Origin: Parvibaculum sp041688015
Lineage (GTDB): Bacteria; Pseudomonadota; Alphaproteobacteria; Parvibaculales; Parvibaculaceae
Assembly: GCA_041688015.1 (NCBI GenBank)
Contig: JBDNIY010000010.1
Span: 104,570 to 168,569, forward strand
Length of the DNA: 64,000 nt
Direction of reading: 5' to 3'
Shown here: piece after piece, positions 18,601-26,362 of the stretch
Position numbering within the stretch: the first letter of the stretch is position 1
How the letters are laid out: the number at the start of each line of letters is the position of its first letter
Made by a program: the position numbers and the translations under genes
Notes under the pieces: model-generated
The model's database searches: none
Told to the model about the DNA's origin: nothing
Seen by the model: the letters and a program-made list of their open reading frames with translations, nothing else

Positions 18601-20575
18601 GAAGAAAGCCGATTTCATCTGGCGAGCGCTGGACCAAAAGCCCTGTCGTCTCGGCGTCAATAGTCAGCAACTCGTTAGCCGCCGAAATTGCATCTGCAGC
18701 AGGCAGTCCCGCACCTTCCAAGCTCTGAAGATATTCGACGAGAAATTTTTTTGCTTCCACCACTGGAATACCTGGCGTCGCACCCGTATCGCGACACTTG
18801 TACGCCAAATAGCTTAGCGCTCGTCGTACGAGCGCAGGCTCAGCCTGAACTATTGATCTTGCAGTGCCTTGCTGCGCAGCGCTTGCACGGCGCCTGGGAT
18901 GCTCTTCCAGCAGGAGCTTCACCAATTCGTCATAAGCATCGAAACGACTGCGAGGAAGGCTGACATGCTTCATAGCAAGAGCGATCAGACCCGTGAGCAA
19001 CAGAGGGATTCCAGCAAGCGGCTCCAACATTCCACGCCCACTCAAGGTTATGAAGAAGTCGTCGACCTCACGTTCGATAACATGTTCGTAGGAGTCCTGA
19101 TTGGCCTTCGAATCGACATCCACCGGTGGCTTTATGTGTCGATACCAAATCAGTGCAAGCTGCTTTTGTTGATCTTTACTCAGTTCGGCCATACGGCCTG
19201 TACGCCACATTGGGTCGAGAGCACCAAGCTTATCAATACCGCTGGGACGCGATGTCAGCACCGCATCGATCCCGTGCGTTTTGATAAACGAGTCGAGCAG
19301 CGCCCGTGCAGAGCGGGAGGCGTATGGGTTCGCACCTTCATCAAGGCCATCAATTAAAAGAAGTAGACGGTTGTCCTTCAGACTCTCAGTAATTAGGCGT
19401 TGTAACTCGCCAGATGGGTTGAACCGCTTGAGCCAATGCTTGATGGCATCGGACAAAGATACGTCGCCACTGCCGTCGCTGAACAGCCGCGTCCACGTCG
19501 CAAATGGAAGGTAGATTGGGATTCTATCACCCCATCGTCGAGTCAGCGACGGGAAGAGATCACCTTCGCTTAAAAGGCTGAGCGCCAGTGCCCGAAGGAA
19601 GGAACTTTTCCCGAATCCTCCTGGGGCTATGATAGCCACCTGCGCACCCTCAGACGCCCAGTTTGAAAGCGGCCGTCGGAGGGCAGTCGCAGAACTCGAA
19701 CGAGACGAAGACTGAATTTTCTGACTTTCTGGAATAGCGTCCCGGCGCTCATTTCCACTTCCTGTCACTACTTCGTCGGCCTTGATGGAGGCAAGGTTTT
19801 CGCGGTATTCAATGTCTGGCTCAACGAAGCGCTGCAATAGAGGTAACGGGTGATGGGGCCCCGTTAATGGTATCGGACCTACGCCAGGATCAAGCGTTTG
19901 AAAGCAACCAGAGTAGATGGCCAGCAGCTCGGCTCGCAGTTTGGCTGTGTCAAGGCCGTCCAGCCTCTCGCCAAAATGAGATACCGCCTCTGGCCCGCAA
20001 AACGCCTCTGCCCAATGTCGTCCAAAAAAATCCAAAACTAGGTCAGCGCGATCCTTCAAACGGAGGGACATTTCAACCGATCCGATAGGAATGAAGGTGA
20101 TCCCTTGCGCACTTAAAATCGCAGACTGAACTTCAATTTCCCTTTGGACTTTTGTGTCTTGTATCGACTCTTGGAAGCACACGTAAAAGTGGTCCGTGTT
20201 TTTTGACCAATCACCTTTCAGAAATATTGTAACGAGGGATTTGACTAAGGTAGCCGTTACACTCTTGTGCTTCTTCGCCTGCCAGCAGGTGTATTTCGCC
20301 GACCCCGCTTTGCGTGCAAAAATGTCAATGCCTTCTTGGGACTGCCCTTGCCGTCCGTAAAGCGCCCAGTGCTCAACTTCCGCGTCATCCCCAGCTAAAC
20401 GGAAGCACAGGCGCTCGTAATTTTCCCAGGTGAGTTCGCCGTAGGGCAAATCTTGCTTGTTGCTCTGGGCAGGAAAAGAGGTAGGAGCCGACGTGGCGGG
20501 AAGGCGGACCCAGTTGGGCTTGTCTTCCAGAACAATCGTGGCATCCCTTGTCTTCTTTGCGGCGGTCTTTATCAC
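15647..20575 (-). CDS. NACHT/STAND NTPase with N-terminal PD-(D/E)xK-like nuclease (Avs/bNACHT-type)
   Basis: A 1642-aa protein. Residues 45-140 look like a restriction-endonuclease-fold effector: a helix WENYERLC, D84 in GIDIF, and Q99-x-K101 in CWQAKK. The NACHT-type NTPase has Walker A APGGFGKSS (317-325), Walker B LLLLIDGLDEGAN (404-416) and TSRPSG (441-446). The remaining 1000 or more residues are helical repeat-like, as in sensor domains of Avs and bacterial NLR-like proteins. These proteins bind phage proteins, oligomerise and unleash the nuclease. The start is GTG 20575. It is a single gene, opposite in direction to the primase, with 180 bp between their ends. Confidence 0.8.
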   Translation of the reverse strand: MIKTAAKKTRDATIVLEDKPNWVRLPATSAPTSFPAQSNKQDLPYGELTWENYERLCFRLAGDDAEVEHWALYGRQGQSQEGIDIFARKAGSAKYTCWQAKKHKSVTATLVKSLVTIFLKGDWSKNTDHFYVCFQESIQDTKVQREIEVQSAILSAQGITFIPIGSVEMSLRLKDRADLVLDFFGRHWAEAFCGPEAVSHFGERLDGLDTAKLRAELLAIYSGCFQTLDPGVGPIPLTGPHHPLPLLQRFVEPDIEYRENLASIKADEVVTGSGNERRDAIPESQKIQSSSRSSSATALRRPLSNWASEGAQVAIIAPGGFGKSSFLRALALSLLSEGDLFPSLTRRWGDRIPIYLPFATWTRLFSDGSGDVSLSDAIKHWLKRFNPSGELQRLITESLKDNRLLLLIDGLDEGANPYASRSARALLDSFIKTHGIDAVLTSRPSGIDKLGALDPMWRTGRMAELSKDQQKQLALIWYRHIKPPVDVDSKANQDSYEHVIEREVDDFFITLSGRGMLEPLAGIPLLLTGLIALAMKHVSLPRSRFDAYDELVKLLLEEHPRRRASAAQQGTARSIVQAEPALVRRALSYLAYKCRDTGATPGIPVVEAKKFLVEYLQSLEGAGLPAADAISAANELLTIDAETTGLLVQRSPDEIGFLHAIFEEHLAGCHAVTFPIDDQKKLIIEKSGDERWLNVLLAMLRGINRRNEVEMLIRASREAATDPVTQVLTRRLATEVAFGDFSCPPQYAQEIAREAFDVIETGGWTPERIGLLSIALEAGWNAPVSPLLKERLGQWFPDSIQYRQNVYAGMTDWPRDDALKQCLWRGLFCDDLTNKRAASIALARAFKSDSTIGDQLAALVRAPADAETTSVALLALQYGWGDHVQLATLADEAKKSGSIPVHLAGIRCSIALGTHTDADLGVLLDFAKNERGFHNWVGDVTPALIEGWPHDDRIYKLAAETIQTERHNGPIDRDIAKSYALHAAQFDDVKDAEVAESIRRDQFFLKSFGGGYFRNGDYRKNVLAAVDYRIEKASEHSQNDVAQMAVVVKTPAAKARLIKDLQGKDRWIFWPVWGLLEGWGMSDPEVSAVLTPLLTKPPKEQNLFAHYIPDIEPDRAKARQYLIEIGREDKLERLDMLVRGFKKLGADYTDDETVELLLKHSFGQRGIFDATDELIGGFGTHPKVRELARERIKEVDCPWQSLVEAYGNDIEFRQVIFSRLNSLPASLRGSFVSVAARKTADAIYLERVSQWPVEANAEIRVQASVAYNSAIKLDQKKVQPAIEYLKKEGTSIGPWMDQRRQAALTGFIALGREEVFASLEPDHGQKSVDVDFYYPENGTAIAYIARNWEGLSKAFSGQIVDRLNKHNSSEWYMWQFIAPYVLESVAARSEFIDYCGRETKILSSQALEALSRALPKSALLQEHCERIFFRQAPTDVNSTPYDVERCKIIGGQIIGRQFQSHSGLLAELEKRIAYGDTAGVVGISVGWPQSPLLRECLDNALAAQWKNHSFGFVAAIHLAGIAGTTEQFKDIFFELLRRSEGHSREFLEYCVAPTLDRLKADPALVQYSLKAIVTDNADFKASMPRLLASAIGLTDELRSLCNRELTEQHSEKSIPLSGLDIIAGKVRTVSDALMDTLISASV

Positions 20576-20803
20576 TCCATCCTCGCTTTGACGTTTATGG
20601 CTTCAGCCGATCCTGACATATGTTGGTCCAATATTGTTCGGGCGGTGCTCAAATTGATATTGGTGAATGCTGTGCTGATAATCGGCTGGTGTAGGCATCT
20701 CAACGATCGAAATATTATTCGAACCGAAGATATTGTATTTGAAATTTGCGAGCTGTCTTCATTCCTACACTGAATAAATTTCTGCAAAGCAATATAAGGT
20801 TTA

Positions 20804-20910
20804 TTAGTGTAGCTAGTGTAGGATTTTCGCTTATCTTGGTTTTTTCTCTCACGTGTGCAAATGTGAAAAAAACCTGAAAACCACCTCATATCTTACACTA
20901 GCTACACTAA
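20804..20910. repeat. 107-bp palindrome with iterated TAGTGTA
   Basis: Perfect 17-bp arms (20804-20820 and 20894-20910), each made of two TAGTGTA copies in direct repeat separated by GC. Inside, GGTTTTTTC (20838) pairs with GAAAAAAACC (20865), so the whole segment can fold into a long stem. A further CTACACTG lies at 20765. It sits 230 bp upstream of the NACHT gene. It could be an origin with iterons for the primase-helicase, an operator, or a MITE. Confidence 0.6.
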
Positions 20911-20989
20911 GGCTCGGGGTGGCCTGACGGGGGCTGTCCGGTCAAACCAAAGTGCCGGCCTCTGTATGCGTTGGGCAATGGTCCAGCAC

Positions 20990-21181
20990 TCAGTGTGTGG
21001 AGAAGGGGGCGGGAACGGAGAGCTCAAACTTGATCTTGCTGAGTTTGAACCGCTCAACTATCGCCTGGGCCAATACCCGCCGGTCTTCCTCGGTCAGTCT
21101 TATCTTAGCTTCAGGCACTTTCACGCCTCGCATGGCGTCCTGTATGGCAAAGGCTAGGTAGTCATCATCCGTCCAGATCAT
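20990..21181 (-). CDS. Small hypothetical protein, 63 aa
   Basis: Reads MIWTDDDYLAFAIQDAMRG, then an acidic/basic helix with LTEEDRRVLAQAIVERFKL. Codon use looks coding. It follows the zinc-ribbon-like frame by 12 bp on the same strand, suggesting a two-gene unit. I do not recognise a family. Confidence 0.45.
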   Translation of the reverse strand: MIWTDDDYLAFAIQDAMRGVKVPEAKIRLTEEDRRVLAQAIVERFKLSKIKFELSVPAPFSTH

Positions 21182-21193
21182 GTCTCACTCTCG

Positions 21194-21361
21194 TTACTTG
21201 CGTTGGGGCCAGTGCTTGTAGTCCGGACAGACGGCGGTGTGCTTCAGCCCGCAACGGGTGCAGCGCATCCGGCCTGCCAGTTGGTCTAGAGTTAGAGCGC
21301 CGTACCGATAGGCCAGAGACACGGGATCCATGCGCTTGGTATGCCCGCAATGGCGGCACAA
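21194..21361 (-). CDS. Possible small zinc-ribbon protein (start uncertain)
   Basis: A 55-codon frame with two Cys pairs, CRHCGH near the start and MRCTRCGLKH near residue 32, plus a later Cys. This is the layout of small alphaproteobacterial zinc-ribbon proteins. The only full-length start is TTG at 21361, straight after a stop; ATG at codon 11 would lose the first Cys pair. It may be a 5'-truncated remnant. Confidence 0.4.
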   Translation of the reverse strand: MCRHCGHTKRMDPVSLAYRYGALTLDQLAGRMRCTRCGLKHTAVCPDYKHWPQRK

Positions 21362-21765
21362 GGCCTAGAGCAGGACGCGGGCAACAACCGCAGCCTGCAA
21401 GCCATCGATGTGCTTGGTTCTAACATATCGGTCCGTGAGAACAAATTAGGAACATCATCGTCCGAGAGACGAGTGGCCAGTGCGTGAATTCGATGGATAT
21501 TGCTGCTGGTCCGATCCACTGATCTGAGAGATCGCCTTTGCAGGTGACCTGATGGCGCTTTAGAGCTGATCGATGGTAGGGGGGGGCACCCCTTAGGTTC
21601 TTCCTGACGGGGTAGGGTCAGCGGGTACAGCGCGCCAGCGCAGGTGTTTTCTTCACAAATATGATGTTGATAGGGGTCTTTACAATTCGGTGATGTGAAT
21701 ATGGGCCTTATGTGGAGCCGTCAGGGCGTGACTTGGCGAAGTGTAGAGAAAGGTCGGTTACGCCG
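21362..21765. other. Non-coding stretch
   Basis: I see no convincing gene. It contains a run of G residues with an adjoining CACCCCTT (about 21581-21595) that can fold back. It ends at the tRNA fragment. It is probably degraded element DNA. Confidence 0.4.
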
Positions 21766-21810
21766 CTCATAACCTGAAGGTCGTAGGTTCAAATCCTGCC
21801 CCCGCAACCA
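21766..21810 (+). pseudogene. 3' half of a tRNA(CAT), likely attachment-site scar
   Basis: From the anticodon loop CTCATAA through a complete T arm (GTAGG-TTCAAAT-CCTGC), acceptor strand CCCCGCA and ACCA. The sequence upstream does not pair with the anticodon or acceptor stems, so this is only the 3' half. Elements that integrate in tRNA genes leave exactly such a 3' fragment. No intact partner tRNA is in the window. Confidence 0.75.
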
Positions 21811-21818
21811 AATAAATC

Positions 21819-21853
21819 AAGGGCTTAGCAGAAATGCTAAGCCCTTCTTTTTT
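21819..21853 (+). terminator. Rho-independent terminator
   Basis: Perfect 11-bp stem AAGGGCTTAGC / GCTAAGCCCTT with a 6-nt loop, followed by C and six T. It directly follows the tRNA fragment and was probably the original tRNA terminator. Confidence 0.85.
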
Positions 21854-21915
21854 GCATTTGGTACAGATTTGGTACACTTGTATCAAGCAGGCTTGCTTCA
21901 TGGTGACCAGCTCTT

Positions 21916-21963
21916 TGTAGCGCGGCGCTCGTTTTGGCACCGATGTGCGCCCGCTTTGGCACT
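21916..21963 (+). promoter_or_regulatory. Right end of the prophage with two transposase-binding-like boxes
   Basis: Terminus TGTAGCG at 21916. GTTTTGGCAC is at 21931-21940 and GCTTTGGCAC at 21953-21962, spaced 22 bp like Mu R1/R2. A third, inverted copy (GTGCCACGG) lies near 21991. The matching left-end boxes are inverted at 55375-55489, as required for paired transposon ends. Confidence 0.75.
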
Positions 21964-22206
21964 AAAATTCGGCTGTTGTGATGGTGTTATTGTGCCACGG
22001 CACCTATGATGCTTACTGTTCAGCACATAGGGGAAGATTGAGGTGGTCCTAGGAATTCGGGCAGGGTGTTAATGGTATTCCCTTGGTACACTTTCTTGCC
22101 GCCATCTGGCACATTTTGTCGCCGCCATTGACAGGTGATTAGGTGGAGCCACTGCCTTCTTTTGCTCCGCCGTTGACGCACCTCCACATCTATTTCAAAT
22201 GTAGTA

Positions 22207-23025
22207 GTGAAGTACGATCACATGACAAATATATTCGCTCATTCCAAAATTCATACAACTTACCATCAGGCAAAGAAAATTCGTCGACACCTGCGCAGGC
22301 TGGATGAGGATGGGTTCGCGCACTGTCATGTGGTGAGTGGTTACCCAAAGTCGGGAAACACTTGGGTTGCCCGTATGGTTGCGGATGCAATTGGTTGTGA
22401 AATGGAGGCCTATCTGACTGATGTGCATAAGAGGTTACCGCGTGATTCCCATGTCACTCCAGTGGAGCGGCTGAAGGATGTTATCGTCGTGAAGTCGCAT
22501 CACACCGCCTCTTTGTTGAGTTTAGGCGGGGTCAATTCAGGCAATATTGTTTCTATTGTGCGCGACCCTAGAGATGTTGCTGTCTCAGGCTCCGGTTTTT
22601 TGTTTGGATCTGAAAATATCCCGAATGAAGAGCGGATCAATCAGATGATTGATTTGATGGTTGAGACACAAAAGCCCAGCGTTCGTTGGCAGGATTTACG
22701 TTGGGATGAATTTATACAAAGTGCGATTGATAAGAATACATTGATCGTTCGCTATTGCGATGTGCAGGAGGATACGGTGGGGTCACTGCATAAAATTCTG
22801 GCACGACTCGGATATGAGAGGTCCGATGATCAGATTGCGCGTGTGGTAAAGTTTCATGATTTCAAGGCCTCGAAGCTAAGGTCTGCGACCGACAAAACTT
22901 CAGAAACACGTCAATATTTCAGACAAGGCAAAGTCGGAGCATACAGGGATCATCTCACGCAAAACCAGCAGTTACGTATTGAGTTGAAATTCAAGGATAT
23001 GATGAAAATTTTTGGGTACCTCTGA
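22207..23025 (+). CDS. Sulfotransferase-like protein (prophage cargo)
   Basis: A 272-aa protein of the cytosolic sulfotransferase fold. The 5'-phosphosulfate loop YPKSGNTW is at 46-53, KSHH at 96-99 holds candidate catalytic Lys and His, and the 3'-phosphate loop SIVRDPRDVAVSGS lies near 116-129. The RQGKVGAYRDHLT region near the C-terminus matches the family RKGxxGDWK motif. It would transfer sulfate from PAPS to an alcohol or amine, perhaps on a cell-surface glycan. Start is GTG 22207 or ATG 22222. It is the only plus-strand gene between the prophage right end and the methylase, and AT-richer than the phage genes. Confidence 0.75.
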   Translation: MKYDHMTNIFAHSKIHTTYHQAKKIRRHLRRLDEDGFAHCHVVSGYPKSGNTWVARMVADAIGCEMEAYLTDVHKRLPRDSHVTPVERLKDVIVVKSHHTASLLSLGGVNSGNIVSIVRDPRDVAVSGSGFLFGSENIPNEERINQMIDLMVETQKPSVRWQDLRWDEFIQSAIDKNTLIVRYCDVQEDTVGSLHKILARLGYERSDDQIARVVKFHDFKASKLRSATDKTSETRQYFRQGKVGAYRDHLTQNQQLRIELKFKDMMKIFGYL

Positions 23026-23160
23026 CCTTGCCCTCGTTCAGCATCTCCCTTGACGTGCTGACTGTGCTGCCAAACTGTCCAACAAACGCGGACCACCTCA
23101 CTTGATGCCAAAGCCTATCTCCACAAATGGTTAACGATGTCAAAGAGCGAGGTGGACGGC

Positions 23161-23970
23161 CTAATTCGAGATAATCAATTCGCTGGCTGAAGTCGCATTG
23201 CCGTTGCCGCTCAGACTGTAGGTCGTCTTCACCTTTTGTTGTTTGAAAGCCTTAAAGGTGGCGCGGATTTCGGACGTGTCATTGATAGACAAAATGAACC
23301 GGCCTTTTAGACTCGCAAGCGTCGCGGCAAGCCTCGCGAAGTCGTCTCTGGAAAACAGCGTATCGCCATAGAACTTTTCTGTGCCGTGATAGGGCGGGTC
23401 CAGATAGAAGAGCGTCGTTTTACGGTCGTAGGTTTTGATGAAGGTTTCGAAGTCGAGCCGCTCGATGACCACGCCTGCCAGCCGTTCGTGAAGGTCAGCA
23501 AGGCGCGGCGCGAGCGTATTGATATTGAAGCGGCCGGCACGCTCCGTCGCCACACCGAATGTGCGTCCGACAACTTTCCCACCGAAGGCCAGCCGCTGCA
23601 CGTAAAGAAACCGTGCGGCGCGCTCCAAGTCGGTCAGTGTCTCCGGATCAAGCTTCAAAAGCCGATCGAAGGCATCGCGGCTGGTGATTTGGAACTTCAG
23701 CGTTTCCATGAATTGCGGATAGTGCCGCTGAAGGATGCGAAAGAAGCAGGCGACATCGCCGCTATAGTCGTTGATGACCTCTAGGGTAGGAATAACTTCC
23801 CGGCGAAAGAAGACGCCGCCCATGCCGACAAACGGCTCGGCATATGCTTTGTGCGGAACGGATTCAATCAGCTCGACAATACGCTTTGAAAGGTTACGCT
23901 TGCCGCCGACATATGCAGCCGCTGGTTTGGCTCTTAGAGCCGGATTTCGAGAGGTTTTAGGGATAGACAT
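23161..23970 (-). CDS. Dam-type (D12 class) N6-adenine DNA methyltransferase
   Basis: A 269-aa methylase. The N-terminal YVGGKR (20-25) and PFVGMGGVFF (46-55) bind AdoMet, DPPY at 191-194 is the catalytic motif, and FILSIND follows near the C-terminus. It lacks a companion endonuclease, so it is an orphan phage methylase, likely protecting phage DNA from host restriction. It occupies the place of the modification gene mom in Mu. It is transcribed with the late genes and converges on the sulfotransferase gene. Confidence 0.85.
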   Translation of the reverse strand: MSIPKTSRNPALRAKPAAAYVGGKRNLSKRIVELIESVPHKAYAEPFVGMGGVFFRREVIPTLEVINDYSGDVACFFRILQRHYPQFMETLKFQITSRDAFDRLLKLDPETLTDLERAARFLYVQRLAFGGKVVGRTFGVATERAGRFNINTLAPRLADLHERLAGVVIERLDFETFIKTYDRKTTLFYLDPPYHGTEKFYGDTLFSRDDFARLAATLASLKGRFILSINDTSEIRATFKAFKQQKVKTTYSLSGNGNATSASELIISN

Positions 23971-24126
23971 AATTTATACAACCGTGCATGAGTCGGCCGG
24001 TCAGGTCAGGCCTGACGAGCGGTGATGAATGTGAGACCTAGGCTCACGGACATGCGCGGTTGAGGCCGCGTGGCTCTGGGCGTTGGCGCGCCCATCCCCC
24101 GCCGAATTATCGGCAGCAACACATGA

Positions 24127-24789
24127 TCAAATCGTCAGAACAGGCCATTCGATGGCGGTTGGGTCGGGATGACCTGTGAGGTCAGCAAGCGCCTGAATGT
24201 AGACGTCGAGAGCCTCAAGATTATCCGTCAGCGCAATGCCAAGCCGCTGTTCACGGGCGTTTCGCTCATAGCGCCATGCCACGGCGTCAATCAAGGCATC
24301 GCGCGTCCGACGAACTACAATCCAAAGTTCAGCATCAGATGGCGCAGGTGCATCAACAGCGGTCGGGTTACCGTCGCCGTCTGCGGTGATGACTTTGCCG
24401 GTTCTTTGTTCATCCAAAAGTGCAAGGTGTTCCGAGGCGCTGATCTCTCTCGCATCAATAGGCAGCAGGCAGTCGAGGTTTTCAACTTCCACGAGCGGGT
24501 GGTCCGCCTCTTCGTCATTCACCGTGATTGTGGGGTGAATGGCATCTTCATCCTCAGCCGAAACCGTTGGGCGCGCCCACTCAGGGTCTGAAAGCAACGC
24601 GCCGTCAATCTCGATGGTCGGGGCGACAGCACTTTCATCCGGCACCTCCAATGTCGGACGCACCCAATAAGGGTCGGGGATTTTCTTCACTGGGCGAACC
24701 CAATCAGGATCGAGTATTTTTACGAGGCGCGGGCCATGCACTTGATCGTCATAAAACCCGAGCGTTGATGCACTAAAAAATAATGTCAT
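24127..24789 (-). CDS. Tail fibre assembly-like protein with repeat insertion
   Basis: A 220-aa protein. The first 19 residues (FFSASTLGFYDDQVHG) and the DAREISASEHLALLDEQRTGK ... part near 112-140 match tail fibre assembly chaperones of the Tfa/DUF4376 kind. Between them lie six repeats of the form D-(P/E)-x-x-x-x-P at residues 27, 39, 51, 68, 80 and 92, mostly 12 residues apart, many with the variant DPxWVRP. It sits 11 bp after the fibre gene, as expected of its chaperone. The repeats are unusual for the family. Confidence 0.65.
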   Translation of the reverse strand: MTLFFSASTLGFYDDQVHGPRLVKILDPDWVRPVKKIPDPYWVRPTLEVPDESAVAPTIEIDGALLSDPEWARPTVSAEDEDAIHPTITVNDEEADHPLVEVENLDCLLPIDAREISASEHLALLDEQRTGKVITADGDGNPTAVDAPAPSDAELWIVVRRTRDALIDAVAWRYERNAREQRLGIALTDNLEALDVYIQALADLTGHPDPTAIEWPVLTI

Positions 24790-24800
24790 TTAAGAACTCC

Positions 24801-25778
24801 TCAATAGCCCAATGCCAGCCATCCAAACGTCTGGTTTTGATTTTGGTCGCCGTTAAAAACTTTGATTTGTGATGTTGAAAAAATCGAGGCCGCGCAAATC
24901 GTATCGAGCCCAGAACCGGTAGTGATTGGCATCGCAATTGCAACACGCCCGGCGTTCGGAAATGTAATTGGCAAGGTGATGGTTGAATTGATGTTTACGC
25001 CGATCACCCCCGTCACACCCCACTGCACAATAAGATTTCTTCGTACCCCGGAGGTGCGGTCGCGGTATGGAATTGTCACATAGTCATCAGCGCCGGTGCC
25101 ACCGGCACCAAGAAGCCCCGCCAATGCCGACGCCGGTGAAAGAAATTTAGAGGTGAGCAATCCCGCCAAGACTTCGGCAGAGGTGGCTTCAGTTGACAGC
25201 AACGCTTCAACGAACTGCTTAGTTGTAACTTCCATCGGCAAGACAGGATCGGCACCCACCTCCATACGTCCTGTGTTTTTGAACTTGAACGCCTTCACCA
25301 ACGCGTTCGCTGCTGAAAGGAAATTGAGGTCGATTTCCGAAAGACCGTTCGCAGCATCACCCAGAGTTTGCAACGATGCCCTCGTGCCAGCGCCAGTGCC
25401 TCGAAATAAGCGCAAGTGGTCTTGCAGCGTCGCGGTGTTGGTCGAATGCTGCAGTGATAGTTGCAATGCGGCCGTGATGATCGACAGCGCGCCGGTCATG
25501 CCGTCACCGGCTTTGTTGACCTTCCCGCCTACGCCAGAGCCAACCAGTGCGGCTGCAATTCGCGCGTCGATGGCATTGCGAAGCTGCAAATAACTCGCTG
25601 CGTCCAGCGGACCAAGCCACGCTTCGATGAGGCCGCAAAGTTCTTCTTGCACTGCATTCCACATCGCCGGTGACATGCTGGTAGCGGGTGTGCCGGTCAA
25701 CGTATCACCAGCGGTAAAGCCATCTTTGCCAGCGCCGTGAAGATCAGGAACGCGCGTGGCTGTTTCGATGCGCTGCAT
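24801..25778 (-). CDS. Tail fibre protein
   Basis: A 325-aa fibre. The N-terminus (RIETATRVPDLHGAGKDGFT) resembles baseplate-attachment segments of Mu-like fibres. A GDGMTGALSI collagen-like tail-fibre repeat motif lies near residue 93, and the C-terminus is Gly/Thr-rich and beta-like. I chose ATG 25778, just 2 bp after the gp48-like gene stop, over an upstream in-frame start that would overlap that gene by over 80 bp. The C-terminal part should hold the receptor-binding tip. Confidence 0.75.
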   Translation of the reverse strand: MQRIETATRVPDLHGAGKDGFTAGDTLTGTPATSMSPAMWNAVQEELCGLIEAWLGPLDAASYLQLRNAIDARIAAALVGSGVGGKVNKAGDGMTGALSIITAALQLSLQHSTNTATLQDHLRLFRGTGAGTRASLQTLGDAANGLSEIDLNFLSAANALVKAFKFKNTGRMEVGADPVLPMEVTTKQFVEALLSTEATSAEVLAGLLTSKFLSPASALAGLLGAGGTGADDYVTIPYRDRTSGVRRNLIVQWGVTGVIGVNINSTITLPITFPNAGRVAIAMPITTGSGLDTICAASIFSTSQIKVFNGDQNQNQTFGWLALGY

Positions 25779-25780
25779 GT

Positions 25781-26362
25781 TTAAGCTCCATATCCAAAAA
25801 GAACGTAATGATGTGAATGAGTGTGGTGCCGCACGGTGCATTCGAGGACGTCGTTCCCCCAATGCCGCAAAGGTTCATCGCAGCCGCTCTCGCACGTTGC
25901 TTCGCGCACGGTGACTTCAGGGGCATCAACGCGAAAAACAAAACGCCAAGGTTCATCGTAAAGCGGCGCATCGCAATCGCTCACGCACGTCGCTACCGGA
26001 AAGGTCGTGACACCGATCTCAAAGCCGTTGGCGGCGGCAAGGGCAACAAAGAACTCGCCGCTCTGCGCGCCTTGTTGCGTCATCTTGACGATGAGACGCT
26101 CGCGACGGCCGTCGATAGTTTGGATTTCGCCTGCGCATCGATCCGGCAAGCCGTATTCGTATTCAAAATCCGTGAGCGCAAGCTGTGTGGTGTTCGGGTC
26201 CAGCTCGTCTTCCAACAGACGTAGCGAGCCGTCCACGCGCGCCAGCTCCGACGCCATTGCATCGGATAGGCCATAGAGAATGCTGCCGGGCTCGCGCGGC
26301 CATGCTGCACCTTGTGGCAGTAAAGATAGAAGCTGATCGGTATAAGCGCTCACTCCACCCAC
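25781..26362 (-). CDS. Baseplate protein, YmfQ/DUF2313 family (Mu gp48-like)
   Basis: A 193-aa protein matching the family at LLSLLPQGAAWPREPGS near the N-terminus, LLEDELDPNTTQ and YEYGLPDRC. It has two Cys pairs (CVSDCDAPL and CESGCDEPL), the usual C-terminal pattern in this group. It links baseplate and fibres. The start overlaps the gp47-like gene by 13 bp. Confidence 0.85.
   Translation of the reverse strand: MGGVSAYTDQLLSLLPQGAAWPREPGSILYGLSDAMASELARVDGSLRLLEDELDPNTTQLALTDFEYEYGLPDRCAGEIQTIDGRRERLIVKMTQQGAQSGEFFVALAAANGFEIGVTTFPVATCVSDCDAPLYDEPWRFVFRVDAPEVTVREATCESGCDEPLRHWGNDVLECTVRHHTHSHHYVLFGYGA

Noticed and set aside
20572..20889. 105-aa minus-strand frame upstream of the NACHT gene
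   Set aside because: It runs through the long palindrome and spacer and has implausible composition.
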